A DNA stretch of 64,000 nucleotides from contig JAPFBL010001014.1 of the NCBI GenBank assembly GCA_026182355.1, forward strand, positions 1 through 64,000, given 5' to 3'. The notes under the pieces are model-generated. The model saw nothing but the letters and a program-made list of their open reading frames with translations. It made no database searches and was not told the origin of the DNA. Source of the stretch: Hermatobates lingyangjiaoensis. Lineage: Eukaryota; Arthropoda; Insecta; Hemiptera; Hermatobatidae. The translations under genes and the position numbers were made by a program. Below are positions 1 to 8,801 of the stretch, piece by piece. How positions within the stretch are numbered: position 1 is the first letter of the stretch; every line of letters begins with the position of its first letter.

Positions 1-403
1 CGTTTAGCTAAATTTAATTTGATATTTAATTATTAATAATACTATTTTTTTTATCAAGATTAGGTCTAGTTTCAAACAGTACAACACCTTCGTCTATATT
101 TGTAGAAACAAATTACTTTGGTTTTGTTTTCTCTCTAATGACATAAAATGAAAGGCCTCAAAGCGTTTCTTTTGTCTTGTGGTTTGAACTTTATTGATTG
201 CATCACGTGATAATTTGTGATTTTTCTGCTATATATACACATAAAAATTCTAAAAATTTTATGTCAATTTCAGGCTTGGTAACATTTTTTGAGAGTTTTC
301 TCTAATGTCCTACAGGCTCTTCTGAGTTGCTCGGGGAAAAAGAAAATCAACTGGCCCAAATTTTCCTTTCATATATACATCCTTTTCATATATATATATA
401 TCC
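1..403. other. AT-rich non-coding stretch
   Basis: No exon with coding character or convincing splice signals is visible. If the ECM29 gene continues upstream, this is intron. A TA microsatellite lies near 375-400. Confidence 0.5.
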
Positions 404-480
404 TATAAACATGTGAAATAACAATCCATGATCAAACCACAATAAGAAATGGGAAAACAAGACTAAGAACTTTCAACTAT
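404..480 (+). repeat. Foldback family A, single arm
   Basis: The unit contains the stretch gatcaaaccacaataag followed by a gggaaaacaagactaag block, seen in more than ten places in this window, usually as two inverted arms. Here only one arm is present and the hammerhead-like core of the family is missing. Confidence 0.7.
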
Positions 481-664
481 GCTCTCCACATATATAAATT
501 TAATGGTATAAACAACGCGTTTCGAACACGTAGTGTTTTTCTTCCATTTGTAGTATTCTTCTTATTTGTACCATTAAATTTTATATCTCGAGATTATTTC
601 ATCAGCTTTTTACCCTACAATGAGTAAATACCACATAATAACTGATTACACTACGTTAGAATTA
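481..664 (-). repeat. Foldback family D (PLE pLTR-like) unit
   Basis: It carries aacgcgtttcgaacacgtag and the terminal block caatgagtaaatacca, both shared with the complete family D foldbacks at 34505-34790 and 59400-59710. The CTGA part of the ribozyme-like core is lost here. Confidence 0.7.
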
Positions 665-3350
665 ATATTAAATGTTAACATCTCTCTGTCTCCCTCCCTC
701 ATGCATGTTAATATTAAATGTTTACATCTCTCTATCTCCCTCCCTCCACCCTCCCTCCTACTTCCTTCCTAACTCCCTCCAGTGGCAATCTCCCTCCCTC
801 TTTCTCCCTCCCTCCCTCACGCATGTTAATATTAAATGTTTACATCTCTCTCCCTCTCACTCCCTCCCTCCCTCATGCATGTTAATATTAAATGTTTACA
901 TATCCCTCCCTCCCTCATGCAAGTTAATATAAAATGTTTACATCTCTCTCTCTATCTCCCTCTCTAACCTCCTTCCCTCCCTCCCTACTCCCTCCCTAAC
1001 CTCCTTCCTTCCCTCCCTACTTCCTTCGTAACTCCCTCCAGTGGCAATCTCCTCCCTCCCTCATCCCCTCCCTCCCTCCCTACATCCTTCCTAACTCCCT
1101 CCAGTGGTAATCATCTCCCTCCCTCCCTCCCTACTTCCTTCCTAACCCCTCCCTAACCTCCTTCCTTCCCTCCACTTCCTTCCTAACTCCCTCCAGTGGC
1201 AATCTCCTCCCTCCCTCATTCCCTCCCTCCCTCCCTACTTCCTTCCTAACTCCCCCCCTAACCTCCTTCCTTCCCTCCCTACTTCCATCTAACTCCCTCC
1301 TCTCTCCTCCCTCCCTCTTCCTCCCTCCCTCCCTACTCCTTCCTAACCCCTCCAGTGGAATCTTCTCCCCCCTCCCTCCCTACTTCCTTCCTAACCCCTC
1401 CCTAACCTCCTTTTCCTTCCCTCCCTACTTCCTTCGTAACTCCCCCAGTGGCAATCTTTCCCCCCCATTCCCTCCCTCCCTCCCTACACCTTCCTAACTC
1501 CCTCCAGTGGAATCTATCTCCCTCCCTCCCTCCCACTTCCTTCCTAACCCCTCCCTTCCTAACCCCTCCCTAACCTCCTTCCTTCCCTCCCACTTCCTTC
1601 GTAACTCCCTCCAGTGGCAATCTCCTCCCCCCTCATTCCTCCCTCCCTCCTACATCCTTCCTAACTCCCCCAGTGGTAATCTATCTCCCCCCTCCCTCCC
1701 TACTTCCTTCCTAACTCCCTCCCTAACCTCCTTCCCTTCCCCCTACTTCCTTCGTAACCCCTCCAGTGGCAATCCCTCCCTCCCTCATTCCCTCCCTCCC
1801 TCCCACACCTTCCTAACTCCCTCCAGTGGTAATCTATCTCCCTCCCTCCCCCCTACTTCCTTCCTAACTCCCTCCCTAACCTCCTTCCTTCCCTCCCTAC
1901 TTCCTTCGTAACTCCCCCATGGCAATCTCCTCCCTCCCTCATTCCCTCCTCCCCCCCTACATCCTTCCCTAACTCCCTCCATGGTAATCATCTCCTCCCT
2001 CCCTCCCTATTCCTTCCTAACCCCTCCCTAACCTCCTTCCTTCCCCCCTACTTCCTTCGTAACTCCTCCAGTGCAATCTCCTCCCTCCCCTTCCCTCCCT
2101 CCCTCCCTACATCCTCCTAACTCCCTCCAGTGGTAATCTATCTCCCTCCCTCCCTACTTCCTTCCTAACTCCCCCTAACCTCCTTCCTTCCCCCCCTACT
2201 TCCTTCGTAACTCCCTCCATGGCAATCTCCTCCTCCCTCCCTCCCTACTTCCTTCCTAACCCCTCCAGTGGAATCTACTCCCTCCCTCCCTCCCTACTTC
2301 CTTCCTAACTCCCCCTAACCTCCTTCCTTCCCTCCCTACTTCCTTCGTAACTCCCTCCAGTGGCAATCTCCTCATTCCCTCCCTCCCTCCCTACATCCTT
2401 CCTAACTCCCTCCAGTGGTAATCTATCTCCCTCCCTCCCTCCCTACTTCCTTCCTAACTCCCTCCCTAACCTCCTTCCTTCCCTCCCTACTTCCTTCGTA
2501 ACTCCCTCCAGTGGCAATTCCCTCCCTCCCCTTTCCCCCTCCCTCCCTACATCCTTCCTAACTCCCTCCAGTGGTAATCTATCTCCCTCCCTCCCTACTT
2601 CCTTCCTAACTCCCTCCCTAACCTCCTTCCTTCCCTCCCTACTTCCTTCGTAACTCCCTCCAGTGGCAATCTCCTCCCTCCCTCATTCCCTCCCTCCCTC
2701 CCTACATCCTTCCTAACTCCCTCCAGTGGTAATCTATCTCCCTCCCTCCCTCCCTACTTCCTTCCTAACTCCCTCCCTAACCTCCTTCCTTCCCTCCCTA
2801 CTTCCTTCTAACTCCCTCCCCATCAATCTCCTCCCTCCCTCATTCCCTCCCCTCCCTCCCTACATCCTTCCTAACTCCCTCCATTAATCTATCTCCCTCC
2901 CTCCCTCCCTCCCTTTCCTTCCTCCCCTCCCTAACCCTCCTTCCTCCCTCCCTCTTCCTTCTAACCTCCCTCCTCAATCTCCTCCCTCCCTCTTTCCCTC
3001 CCTCTCCCCTACTCCTTCCCTAACTCCCTCCTTAATCTTCTCCTCCCTCCCTCTTCTTTCCTAACTCCCTCCCTAACCTCCTTCCTTCCCTCCCTACTTC
3101 CTTCGTAACTCCCTCCAGTGGCAATCTCCTCCCTCCCTCCCTCCCTACTTCCTTCCTAACTCCCTCCAGTGGTACTCTCTCTCCCTCCCACCCTCCCTCC
3201 CTACTTCCTTTCTAACTCCATCCAGTGGTACTCTCTCTCCCTCCCACCCTCCCTCCCTACTTCCTTCCTAACTCCATCCAGTGGTACTCTCTCTCCCTCC
3301 CTACTTCCTTCCTAACTCCCTCCAGTGGTAATCTCTCTCCCTCCCTCCCT

Positions 3351-3402
<52 letters not shown>

Positions 3403-3480
3403 ACTTCCTTCCTTACTCCCTCCAGTGGCAATCTCCCTCCCACCCTCTCTCTCTCCCTCCCTCCCTCCAGTGGCGAGCTC
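665..3480 (+). repeat. 2.8-kb polypyrimidine minisatellite
   Basis: Almost only C and T on this strand, built from CCCT, CCTT and CCTAA-type words. A longer unit of roughly 150 bases is visible: the non-pyrimidine islands ccagtggcaatc and ccagtggtaatc alternate, with taactccct phrases between. The last part (3358-3398) is pure CT dinucleotide. It ends about 100 bases before the ECM29 splice acceptor at 3585. Several long reading frames inside (for example 1507-1911 and 2360-2653) are low-complexity artefacts. Confidence 0.9.
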
Positions 3481-3585
3481 TTTAGCCCTAAGCTAATCTA
3501 GCCTCTTATACTTATTTTAATATTATATGATTATTAATGATATGTTGTGCATTATAATTATAATAAAGTGACTGTATCACTGCAG

Positions 3586-3677
3586 GTGGGACTTCCCTTC
3601 TGCTGACTCACGCCATCCCCGTATCAGACCTCCTCATCAAATCTCTACAGTCACAGGAGTGGTCTCATAAGGCTCAG
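3586..3677 (+). CDS. Ecm29: ECM29 proteasome adaptor, exon 1 of 6 in window
   Basis: ECM29 (ECPAS) is a long HEAT-repeat protein that tethers the 26S proteasome and checks its assembly. This exon follows an acceptor cag at 3583-3585 and ends at a gtatca donor. It reads in the frame beginning GGG at 3588 (GTSLLLTHAIPVSDLLIKSL and ten more residues), preceded by two bases of a split codon. The first residues match the conserved GT-LLLTHA helix of ECM29 C-terminal HEAT repeats. It ends in phase 0, matching the next exon. The upstream 80-odd percent of the protein must lie left of the window. Confidence 0.88.
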
Positions 3678-3739
3678 GTATCATCCACTTTCTCAATCTT
3701 TTAGTTAACTTCATCTCTCTAAATATATATATATTTTAT

Positions 3740-3849
3740 TAAAAATATCGCAGCTTCTACATTCACGACCTCTTTATTCACAGATTCTAACCTCCTGGCT
3801 ACTTTCCTTATCGTAGTTGGTAAACTATAAATCAGGTTCGCAATGACAT
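3740..3849 (-). pseudogene. PLE ORF head fragment (pLTR-type)
   Basis: Read on the minus strand from ATG at 3849 it gives MSLRT, a stop, then a frame with VARRLESVNKEVVNVEAAIF. This (R-RLE--NK-VVNAEAA) is the conserved start of the Penelope-like ORF seen eight or more times in this window. It breaks off into TA-rich sequence. Confidence 0.7.
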
Positions 3850-3889
3850 TTCCAAGTACATAGGTCACGTGAACGAAAGAAACTTTCGT

Positions 3890-3891
3890 TC

Positions 3892-3926
<35 letters not shown>

Positions 3927-3958
3927 ATATATTATATATATATATATATATATTGGTA
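3890..3958. repeat. TA microsatellite
   Basis: Alternating TA with a few ATT interruptions, lying between two PLE head fragments. Confidence 0.9.
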
Positions 3959-4018
3959 TATATTGCAGCAGATCTCTCTCAAGCATATTTTATTGAAAAT
4001 GATCGCAGTTTCAGCTCA
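3959..4018 (-). pseudogene. PLE ORF head fragment
   Basis: The minus strand reads AETAIIFNKICLREI, matching the NAETAVNFND-CLKEDLLPIYT segment seen at 56200-56378. One side is cut by the TA tract. Confidence 0.65.
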
Positions 4019-4059
4019 TTTAAGATACTAATTTATATAAATTAGTATATAACCATGTA

Positions 4060-4530
4060 ATGCCTTGCAAGAGTGAAGATATTCTCGACATCAATATCTT
4101 CTACAAAACGAAGAGAACTAAGGACCTCCTAATTTCAAATAGACCTAAACTCACCGTAGATGATCTGCAACGTAGTCACCTGGTGTACCAGTACATATGC
4201 ACTGCAGGGAGCTGTGCAACCCTGCCATCAAGGTACATTGGGATGACTACGACCAGACTATCGAGACGCCTGACCATGCACCTTGCCACGGGGGCCCCTA
4301 AAAATCACTCAGAGGAGGTCCATGGCACTGTACTTACAAGACAAACATTAGTTGAGGGGACCACTATTTTGGATTACCATAGTGATGCTGATAAACTGCG
4401 TATCCTCGAAGCTATTTACATCAAAGATGAAGGACCAAATTTGAATATTCAAAATAGTGATTTTTGTATCATTCCTAGCCTAAAACCAATAGAAAATAGA
4501 TTTAGAATTGTTAAGGGAGTTGGAAGTTAG
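4060..4530 (+). CDS. Penelope-like element GIY-YIG endonuclease, 5'-truncated
   Basis: 156 codons from the first ATG; the frame is open back to a TAA near 4020. It is the C-terminal endonuclease domain of an EN-positive Penelope-like retroelement, which nicks target DNA for reverse transcription. Visible motifs: HLVYQYIC (GIY part, about residues 41-48), RYIGMTTTRLSRRL (YIG part with the catalytic-type Arg and the SRRL helix, about 58-71) and KLRILEAIYIKDEGPNLN (about 122-139, the conserved LEALYIK motif with its Glu). The reverse transcriptase domain is absent, so this is a truncated copy. It lies in the first visible ECM29 intron and is followed by a ribozyme-like motif and a second ORF head, the usual order of PLE tandem junctions. 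Confidence 0.85.
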   Translation: MPCKSEDILDINIFYKTKRTKDLLISNRPKLTVDDLQRSHLVYQYICTAGSCATLPSRYIGMTTTRLSRRLTMHLATGAPKNHSEEVHGTVLTRQTLVEGTTILDYHSDADKLRILEAIYIKDEGPNLNIQNSDFCIIPSLKPIENRFRIVKGVGS

Positions 4531-4742
4531 CGGGTAGTTTGAGTGGATTCTCTATGGCCGGGTCAAATTTTATGACACGGACTATACATTCGCTAACGGC
4601 CAGTCCTTCCCACTCACACCACCTCTCCCCCCCATGCCCTTCCATCCATCCATATCTTCAGTTGTCAATGGAACTTAGACCTATTAGTATTTGTAACTTT
4701 CTTTATTTAGTTTATTTATTTAGTTGTTTATGTTATATTAAC

Positions 4743-4775
4743 CTGACGATGACATATGAATGTTGAAAGCTCGTT
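4743..4775 (+). ncRNA. Hammerhead-like motif in PLE pLTR
   Basis: CTGACGA (4743-4749), one extra base, stem GACAT/ATGTT (4751-4755 with 4760-4764), GAA, palindrome AGCT (4768-4771), C, then GTT which pairs with AAC just before CTGACGA. It lies 210 bases after the endonuclease stop and 108 before the next PLE ATG. Catalysis is not shown; the extra base departs from the canonical core. Confidence 0.5.
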
Positions 4776-4850
4776 TATTAGTGTAAAGTGATTTTAGATT
4801 TTGATCATGTTTTTTAAATTTCTTTCTTAATTTGAACCTGTTACTTGGAA

Positions 4851-4960
4851 ATGTCATGGGCGAACCTGATTTATAGTTTACCTACTACAATAAGGAGAAT
4901 AGCCAGGAGGTTAGAATCAGTTAACAAAAAGGTCGTTAACGCAGAAACTGCGATCATTTT

Positions 4961-4964
<4 letters not shown>
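4851..4964 (+). pseudogene. PLE ORF head (5' coding start), cut by TA tract
   Basis: ATG at 4851 opens MSWANLIYSLPTTIRRIARR, continuing LESVNKKVVNAETAIIFNN before running into a TA microsatellite. It is the start of a Penelope-like ORF placed just downstream of another copy's endonuclease end, as expected for a pLTR junction. Confidence 0.75.

Positions 4965-4999
<35 letters not shown>
4965..4999. repeat. TA microsatellite
   Basis: Pure TA alternation directly joined to a PLE head on the left and to PLE family C sequence on the right. Confidence 0.95.
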
Positions 5000-5001
<2 letters not shown>

Positions 5002-5112
5002 ATGAAAGTATCGACCGTGGAATAGAAACAAAACTAAAGTTTATCGGGACTCGGTCAGTTCTTCAGGTTCAAATTAAACTCTCCTTGCCAACGTTTCGGT
5101 CTTTATTTAAAA
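5000..5112 (-). repeat. PLE family C terminal fragment
   Basis: Shares gactcggtcagttctt and the block around acgtttcggt with copies at 37900-38370, 39480-39790 and 46140-46770. On the minus strand it keeps the GAA-ACGTT-GGC half of the ribozyme-like fold, without CTGANGA. Confidence 0.65.
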
Positions 5113-5119
5113 TCAGGTC

Positions 5120-5376
5120 TCCAACCATTCATGCAGGAGATAAATAAATTTAAGTGCGTTGTCAATCGGAGAGGACGTTAAGCCGTCGGTTCCAAGCCTA
5201 TACAATGTCAGTTACTTAGGTCCTGGTTAATGATCCCCTACTCTAAATATACTCAAGTTAGGCAAACTTTAGGACTCCCACTGTAGAATCAATCTTCATT
5301 GTGTGGTATCACAAAGGGTCATGTTCGGCCTATGTGTGTTCCCTCGTGGGGCAGCCACTGATACCTAACCTAGTCT
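5120..5376 (+). repeat. SINE, head missing, LINE-type tail
   Basis: Body blocks gaggacgttaagccgtcgg and atcaatcttcattgtgtggt, ending ctgatacctaacctag. It is the same family as the complete SINE at 13825-14143 but lacks the tRNA-like head. Confidence 0.8.
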
Positions 5377-5382
5377 TTAACC

Positions 5383-5500
5383 AGTGATGGGATTCACCGT
5401 GATTCAGCCGTTTCTTGCGAACTAGTGCTTAAAATATTATGAGTTCGGCGAACCGGTTGTTAAAATTACGTAAACCCCTATTCAGACCTGTATTAATTAG
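5383..5500 (+). repeat. Short interspersed MITE-like repeat
   Basis: Contains attatgagttcggcgaacc and ends with taaaattacgtaaa. A paralogue lies at 52256-52345, where the start reads gggattcagccggttcgcac. Probably a hAT-type MITE, by resemblance only. Confidence 0.5.
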
Positions 5501-5534
5501 CCCACTATAAAAATCTGACGTTTGCAGAACGTAT

Positions 5535-5690
5535 ATATAACACGAGTTCAAAATTCAAGAATAGTAACACACAGAGTAAGGAAACACACTTACAGACTCG
5601 AATTTTCGAGTAATCCGTCTTCAGGAGAAAAGAGAAAGGGTGACCAAGCACGTTGTAGATGCATTAAATGAAAATACTAAACAGTTCAAA
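5535..5690 (+). repeat. PLE pLTR-like family B fragment
   Basis: Contains cacacttacagactcgaatt and ccgtcttcaggagaaaagag, the arm sequence of the family B foldbacks at 41485-41755 and 62416-62766. Confidence 0.6.
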
Positions 5691-5724
5691 CCGGCCAGAT
5701 AAATAAATGAAAAAGACAACACAT

Positions 5725-5928
5725 AGAAGAAACGAGAAAACTTACTGGATCGATATTTAGAACTGAAGTTAGTCGTCAGGAAGAGAGTAGAAGGGAAGAG
5801 GAAGTCCGTTCACGTGTACCTCTTCTTCCCTTCTACTCTCTTCCTGACGACGAACTTCAGTTCGAAATATCGTCCGTTCACGTGAACTACTATATTTGTC
5901 CGTTTTGGATCGTATTTCCAACGAAAAA

Positions 5929-5933
<5 letters not shown>
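5725..5933. repeat. Foldback family F
   Basis: Two inverted arms around cgttcacgtgtacctc, each containing a CTGACGAC...GAAC...GTTC-GAAA-type core (the left arm degraded). A single arm of the same family lies at 46265-46395. Confidence 0.7.
5844..5875 (+). ncRNA. Hammerhead-like motif, family F
   Basis: CTGACGA (5844-5850), extra C, stem GAAC/GTTC, GAA, palindrome ATAT, C, G. Helix I pairing is weak in this copy. Confidence 0.4.

Positions 5934-5971
<38 letters not shown>
5934..5971. repeat. TA microsatellite
   Basis: Nineteen or so TA units between family F and a PLE head. Confidence 0.9.
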
Positions 5972-5974
<3 letters not shown>

Positions 5975-6152
5975 AAAAGTAGCTGGAGCTTCTGCTCTCA
6001 CAATTTTTAAGTTGGTGGACTCGATCTTGCGGGTGATTCTTCTATCTATAAGAATTTTGAGGCCACCAGCTCAAAAATCGTGAGATCAGAAGCTGCTGAT
6101 ACTTTTAACAATATTTGCATACAAAAAGATTTGCTGCCGATTTACACCATTG
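5972..6152. pseudogene. Inverted pair of PLE ORF head fragments
   Basis: The plus strand at 6075-6150 reads SKIVRSEAADTFNNICIQKD then LLPIYT. The left half holds the same block on the minus strand (from about 6000 leftward, RAEAPATFNN). The two halves form a foldback. Confidence 0.65.
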
Positions 6153-6164
6153 TATATATATATA

Positions 6165-6352
6165 TCAATGATCAAACAACAATAAGAAATGGGAAAACAA
6201 GACTAAGATCTTTCAACCATAACAAGCGGTGTTCGTCTCAGTTGGGTTTTTGACTCTGACGAAGACCGCTTGTTACGGTTGAAAGTTCTTAGTCTTGTTT
6301 TCCCATTTTTTATTGTGGTTTGATCATTGATTGTTATTTCACGTGTTTATGT
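6165..6352. repeat. Foldback family A, two arms
   Basis: Inverted arms from atgatcaaacaacaataag to ttgtggtttgatcattgatt around a short cagttggg spacer. The right arm carries CTGACGA, stem GACCG/CGGTT, then GAAA. Confidence 0.85.
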
Positions 6353-6394
6353 GAAATATTTATATATATATATATAATGTATTTTTTTTATTTT

Positions 6395-6580
6395 GAGGGT
6401 TGAGGTCTAATGATTTTAAACTAGTCCTTTCGCCGACGTTTCAACATATATTTATGTCATCTTCAGGGCTACAACATTGAAGATGGAAAAAGGGTTGTAG
6501 CCCTGAAGATGACATAAATATATGTCGAAACGTCGGCGAAAGGAGTAGTTTAAAATCATTAGACCTCAACCCTCCAAAAA
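6395..6580. repeat. Foldback family E
   Basis: Arms share gttgaggtctaatgatttta and its inverse, meeting near 6475-6485. The right arm runs into an A20 tract. Confidence 0.8.
6500..6537 (+). ncRNA. Hammerhead-like motif, family E
   Basis: CTGAAGA (6503-6509), extra T, perfect stem GACAT/ATGTC (6511-6515 with 6522-6526), GAA, palindrome ACGT (6530-6533), C, then GGC pairing with GCC before CTGAAGA. Confidence 0.5.
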
Positions 6581-6649
6581 AAAAAAAAAAAAAAATTATA
6601 TCATAGAAATATTGGGTCAAGAAAGTAAATCATGATATATGTATATATA

Positions 6650-6735
6650 TATATCAGTTGGGTTTTGTCTCTGACGGAGACCGCTTGTTACGGTTGAAAG
6701 ATCTTAGTCTTTTTTTCCCATTTCTTATAAAGGTT
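6650..6735 (+). repeat. Foldback family A, single arm
   Basis: Starts tcagttgggttttgtctctg and continues through cgcttgttacggttgaaaga to catttcttat. One arm only; it then changes abruptly into a Helitron end. Confidence 0.75.
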
Positions 6736-6765
6736 TTGTCTGTACATTGCTTAGAAATGACGTCA
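6730..6765 (+). mobile_element. Helitron 5'-end fragment
   Basis: The string gtctgtacattgcttagaa is the subterminal block of the Helitron copies at 16967-18274 and 21411-22512. Solo fragment 100 bases before an ECM29 exon. Confidence 0.5.
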
Positions 6766-6873
6766 CATCTCTAATCATGAGTAAACTGTTTGCATATCTC
6801 GTGAGCTAATTATATTATTATGTTTTTTTTTTAAGAGTAAATATGTATTGTTTGTATTATGATTGTGTTGCAG

Positions 6874-7037
6874 GCAGCTTGCAGTATAAAGACATTAGCT
6901 ACTAAACTAGGACAGTCACTGCCTGATGATGTGAGAGTGTCGTTGATCAACAGTTTGAAATCCTCTCTCCCTGGCAGAACTTGGGACAACAAACACTTCA
7001 TTCTGCACGCTTTGGCCACTTTAGCCAAGTTTACCGA
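6874..7037 (+). CDS. Ecm29: ECM29, exon 2 of 6 in window
   Basis: Acceptor tgttgcag (ending 6873) and donor gtaagt at 7038. The frame reads AACSIKTLATKLGQSLPDDV and ends NKHFILHALATLAKFT plus GA of a split codon. The AA-SIKT-A--LG and GRTW-NK motifs match consecutive HEAT repeats near the C-terminus of ECM29. It begins in phase 0, consistent with exon 1, and ends with two bases of a codon, which does not fit the only open frame of the next visible exon. Confidence 0.9.
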
Positions 7038-7244
7038 GTAAGTTCAACAGTAAAGTGTGGTTTTATTTTAAGCCATATACTATGCATATTGGTAGTACCA
7101 CAGAGGGTATTTTTATTATTTGAGGGTGACTATAGTACCTATAACGTACACAAAAATCACGACATACCTCATTAGTACGTAGCAATTAGGACGGACGTAC
7201 TAATACCCTACAAGAAAACATCCCCCTTTATATAATTGTATAGA

Positions 7245-7440
7245 CTACGCGTGACCCTTTGTGTCACTCAAAAATGACAACAATAGCTATTGAAATAAAT
7301 TCACTAAACATGATTGACAGGGATAATTTTGTAAATTGTTGGTTAAATGTTATTTAACAGGAATAAATTGTTGTTCCTTGTTATTAAGACACGAAAAGAG
7401 GTTCTTATTTGGCCCAAGCTTTTGATATAGTATTCTTAAA
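7245..7440 (+). repeat. Interspersed repeat, paralogue at 30965-31143
   Basis: Both copies share tgacccctttgtgtcactca-like text, a gattgacaggaata block and ccaagcttttgatatagtat. Non-coding, probably a non-autonomous element; its ends are not defined. Confidence 0.65.
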
Positions 7441-7592
7441 ATCTCTATATATAAAGTTCGTGAGTTTGTTTGCTTGTTTGATCATCCATTTCCCGTAGAG
7501 ATAGAGACCTGAAAATAAAAATAGATTATTTATTACTTGAATTATGTTAAATAAAAGAAAATTATCACAATATTCCCAAAATTGGAGGCAGG

Positions 7593-7915
7593 GTAGCAAG
7601 TGTCTTGCGTGCTCGCCGATGACAGTAGTGCAAATGTATTATATATAAATGTAACAAAAAATTTTTTTTTTATTTTAATATTTGCGTAATATAAACACTG
7701 GTAATAAACTAAACGCATGGTGCCAGGGTAGCTCTCTGATTTGCATAATAATAGCACAAATATATTAAAAATAAATGGAACAAAAAAATTTTTGAATTTA
7801 AAATTTGAATAATATAAACAATGGTAATGAAGTAAAGGCATTGGTCCAGGGTAACAACTCGCTTGCGTGCTCCCTGATGACAATAGTGCAAATGTATTAT
7901 AAATAAATGTAACAA
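7593..7915. repeat. About 2.4 tandem copies of a 130-base AT-rich unit
   Basis: The block gcttgcgtgctc...gatgacaatagtgcaaatg recurs at 7598, 7731 (degraded) and 7860, with aataaatgtaacaaa runs between. No coding potential. Confidence 0.6.
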
Positions 7916-8279
7916 ATATATAATAAACTACTACGTTAGAGCTTAAAAATGAATAATTTTAAAAACAAACTTGAACGCAACTGTCAGATAAAATACGAAT
8001 GTTCTAAGGAAATATTATAAAGACGCATCCCTCTCATTAATGTTATAGAACTGAATCATGGTCAGTTTTTCAACGTGCTTTTCGCACAAAATTCTGCAAA
8101 AGAACCCGAACTGAAGTCCATATTAAGATGGCAAGGTAAACTCATGAAGCATGGTTGTCTGTGGTCAGCTAAGTGACCCCCCTTCATTTAAACATTAAAA
8201 AAAATATATATATTAAAGATTCAAAATTCCCACGAAAGTAATGCTCCCACTAAGCTGTGCAGTGAATCATCACTGAAAT

Positions 8280-8310
8280 GGGGGGGGGGGCGGAACCCCC
8301 CCCCCCCCCC
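8280..8310. other. G11 / C15 inverted homopolymers
   Basis: Eleven G (8280-8290), five other bases, then fifteen C (8296-8310), able to form a hairpin or G-quadruplex and i-motif. It lies in an ECM29 intron. Confidence 0.85.
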
Positions 8311-8394
8311 TACTCTCTCTCGTGGGGTCTGCATGAGGCAGTTATCAACTTAATAGTAACTCTCCTATCTAATTGCATTTTTTTTTTTAGTTTT

Positions 8395-8475
8395 ATACCT
8401 GAAGAAGACGACGTGTTCGGAACGCTTAGTTTAGACTATTAAACTTGATCAAGTTTCAATAAATTTGGTTTTTAT
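8395..8475 (+). repeat. PLE family D fragment
   Basis: Degraded copy: cctgaagaagacgacgtgtt then cggaacgc, with GAAA mutated to GGAA. Confidence 0.5.
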
Positions 8476-8517
8476 TCAATTCCCATTTTTTCTGTATTTA
8501 TTTTTTTTTGTTTTCAG

Positions 8518-8614
8518 GAACAAAATGAAGAAAATAAGGATACTATTGGGAGACTTGTAGAAGTTTCGTATGAGACATTAGGAAAATCATGGCCCGGAGA
8601 TAGAGAAACGCAAG
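8518..8614 (+). CDS. Ecm29: ECM29, exon 3 of 6 in window
   Basis: Acceptor tgttttcag ends at 8517; donor gtagta starts at 8615. Only the phase-0 frame is open: EQNEENKDTIGRLVEVSYET then LGKSWPGDRETQ. The acidic E/K stretch followed by -LGK-WP---ETQ is the signature just before the last two HEAT repeats of ECM29. It ends with one base (G) of a codon, which joins AT of the next exon to give Asp. Entering from exon 2 (phase 2) would give a stop within 14 codons. Confidence 0.9.
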
Positions 8615-8801
8615 GTAGTATAAACAGTTGTCAGAATAACAGAGTTAGGGTTAATAGCCTGATAAAGAAAAAAAAACGTGTTTTGAAGACGAGGTCTTGT
8701 TGTTTAGGTTGTATTTAGATATAAACAAGAGTAAAGAACTTTAGTTATGATGTGGGCCTATAACCTAAAGAGTACCTTAGGCACCTAAAAATAACTGTGT
8801 A

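Noticed and set aside
1507..2653. Ser/Pro/Leu-rich frames in the first 3 kb
   Set aside because: Tandem CCCT/CCTT satellite; frame changes follow repeat length errors.
4539..4766. Reading frame downstream of the PLE endonuclease
   Set aside because: Low-complexity Ser/His/Pro start and hydrophobic end; it is the PLE 3' untranslated region, with the ribozyme-like motif in it.
8026..8190. Open stretch proposed as the missing ECM29 exon
   Set aside because: It reads RIPLINVIELNHGQFF and onward, which has no similarity to the expected HEAT segment; no good acceptor in the right phase.
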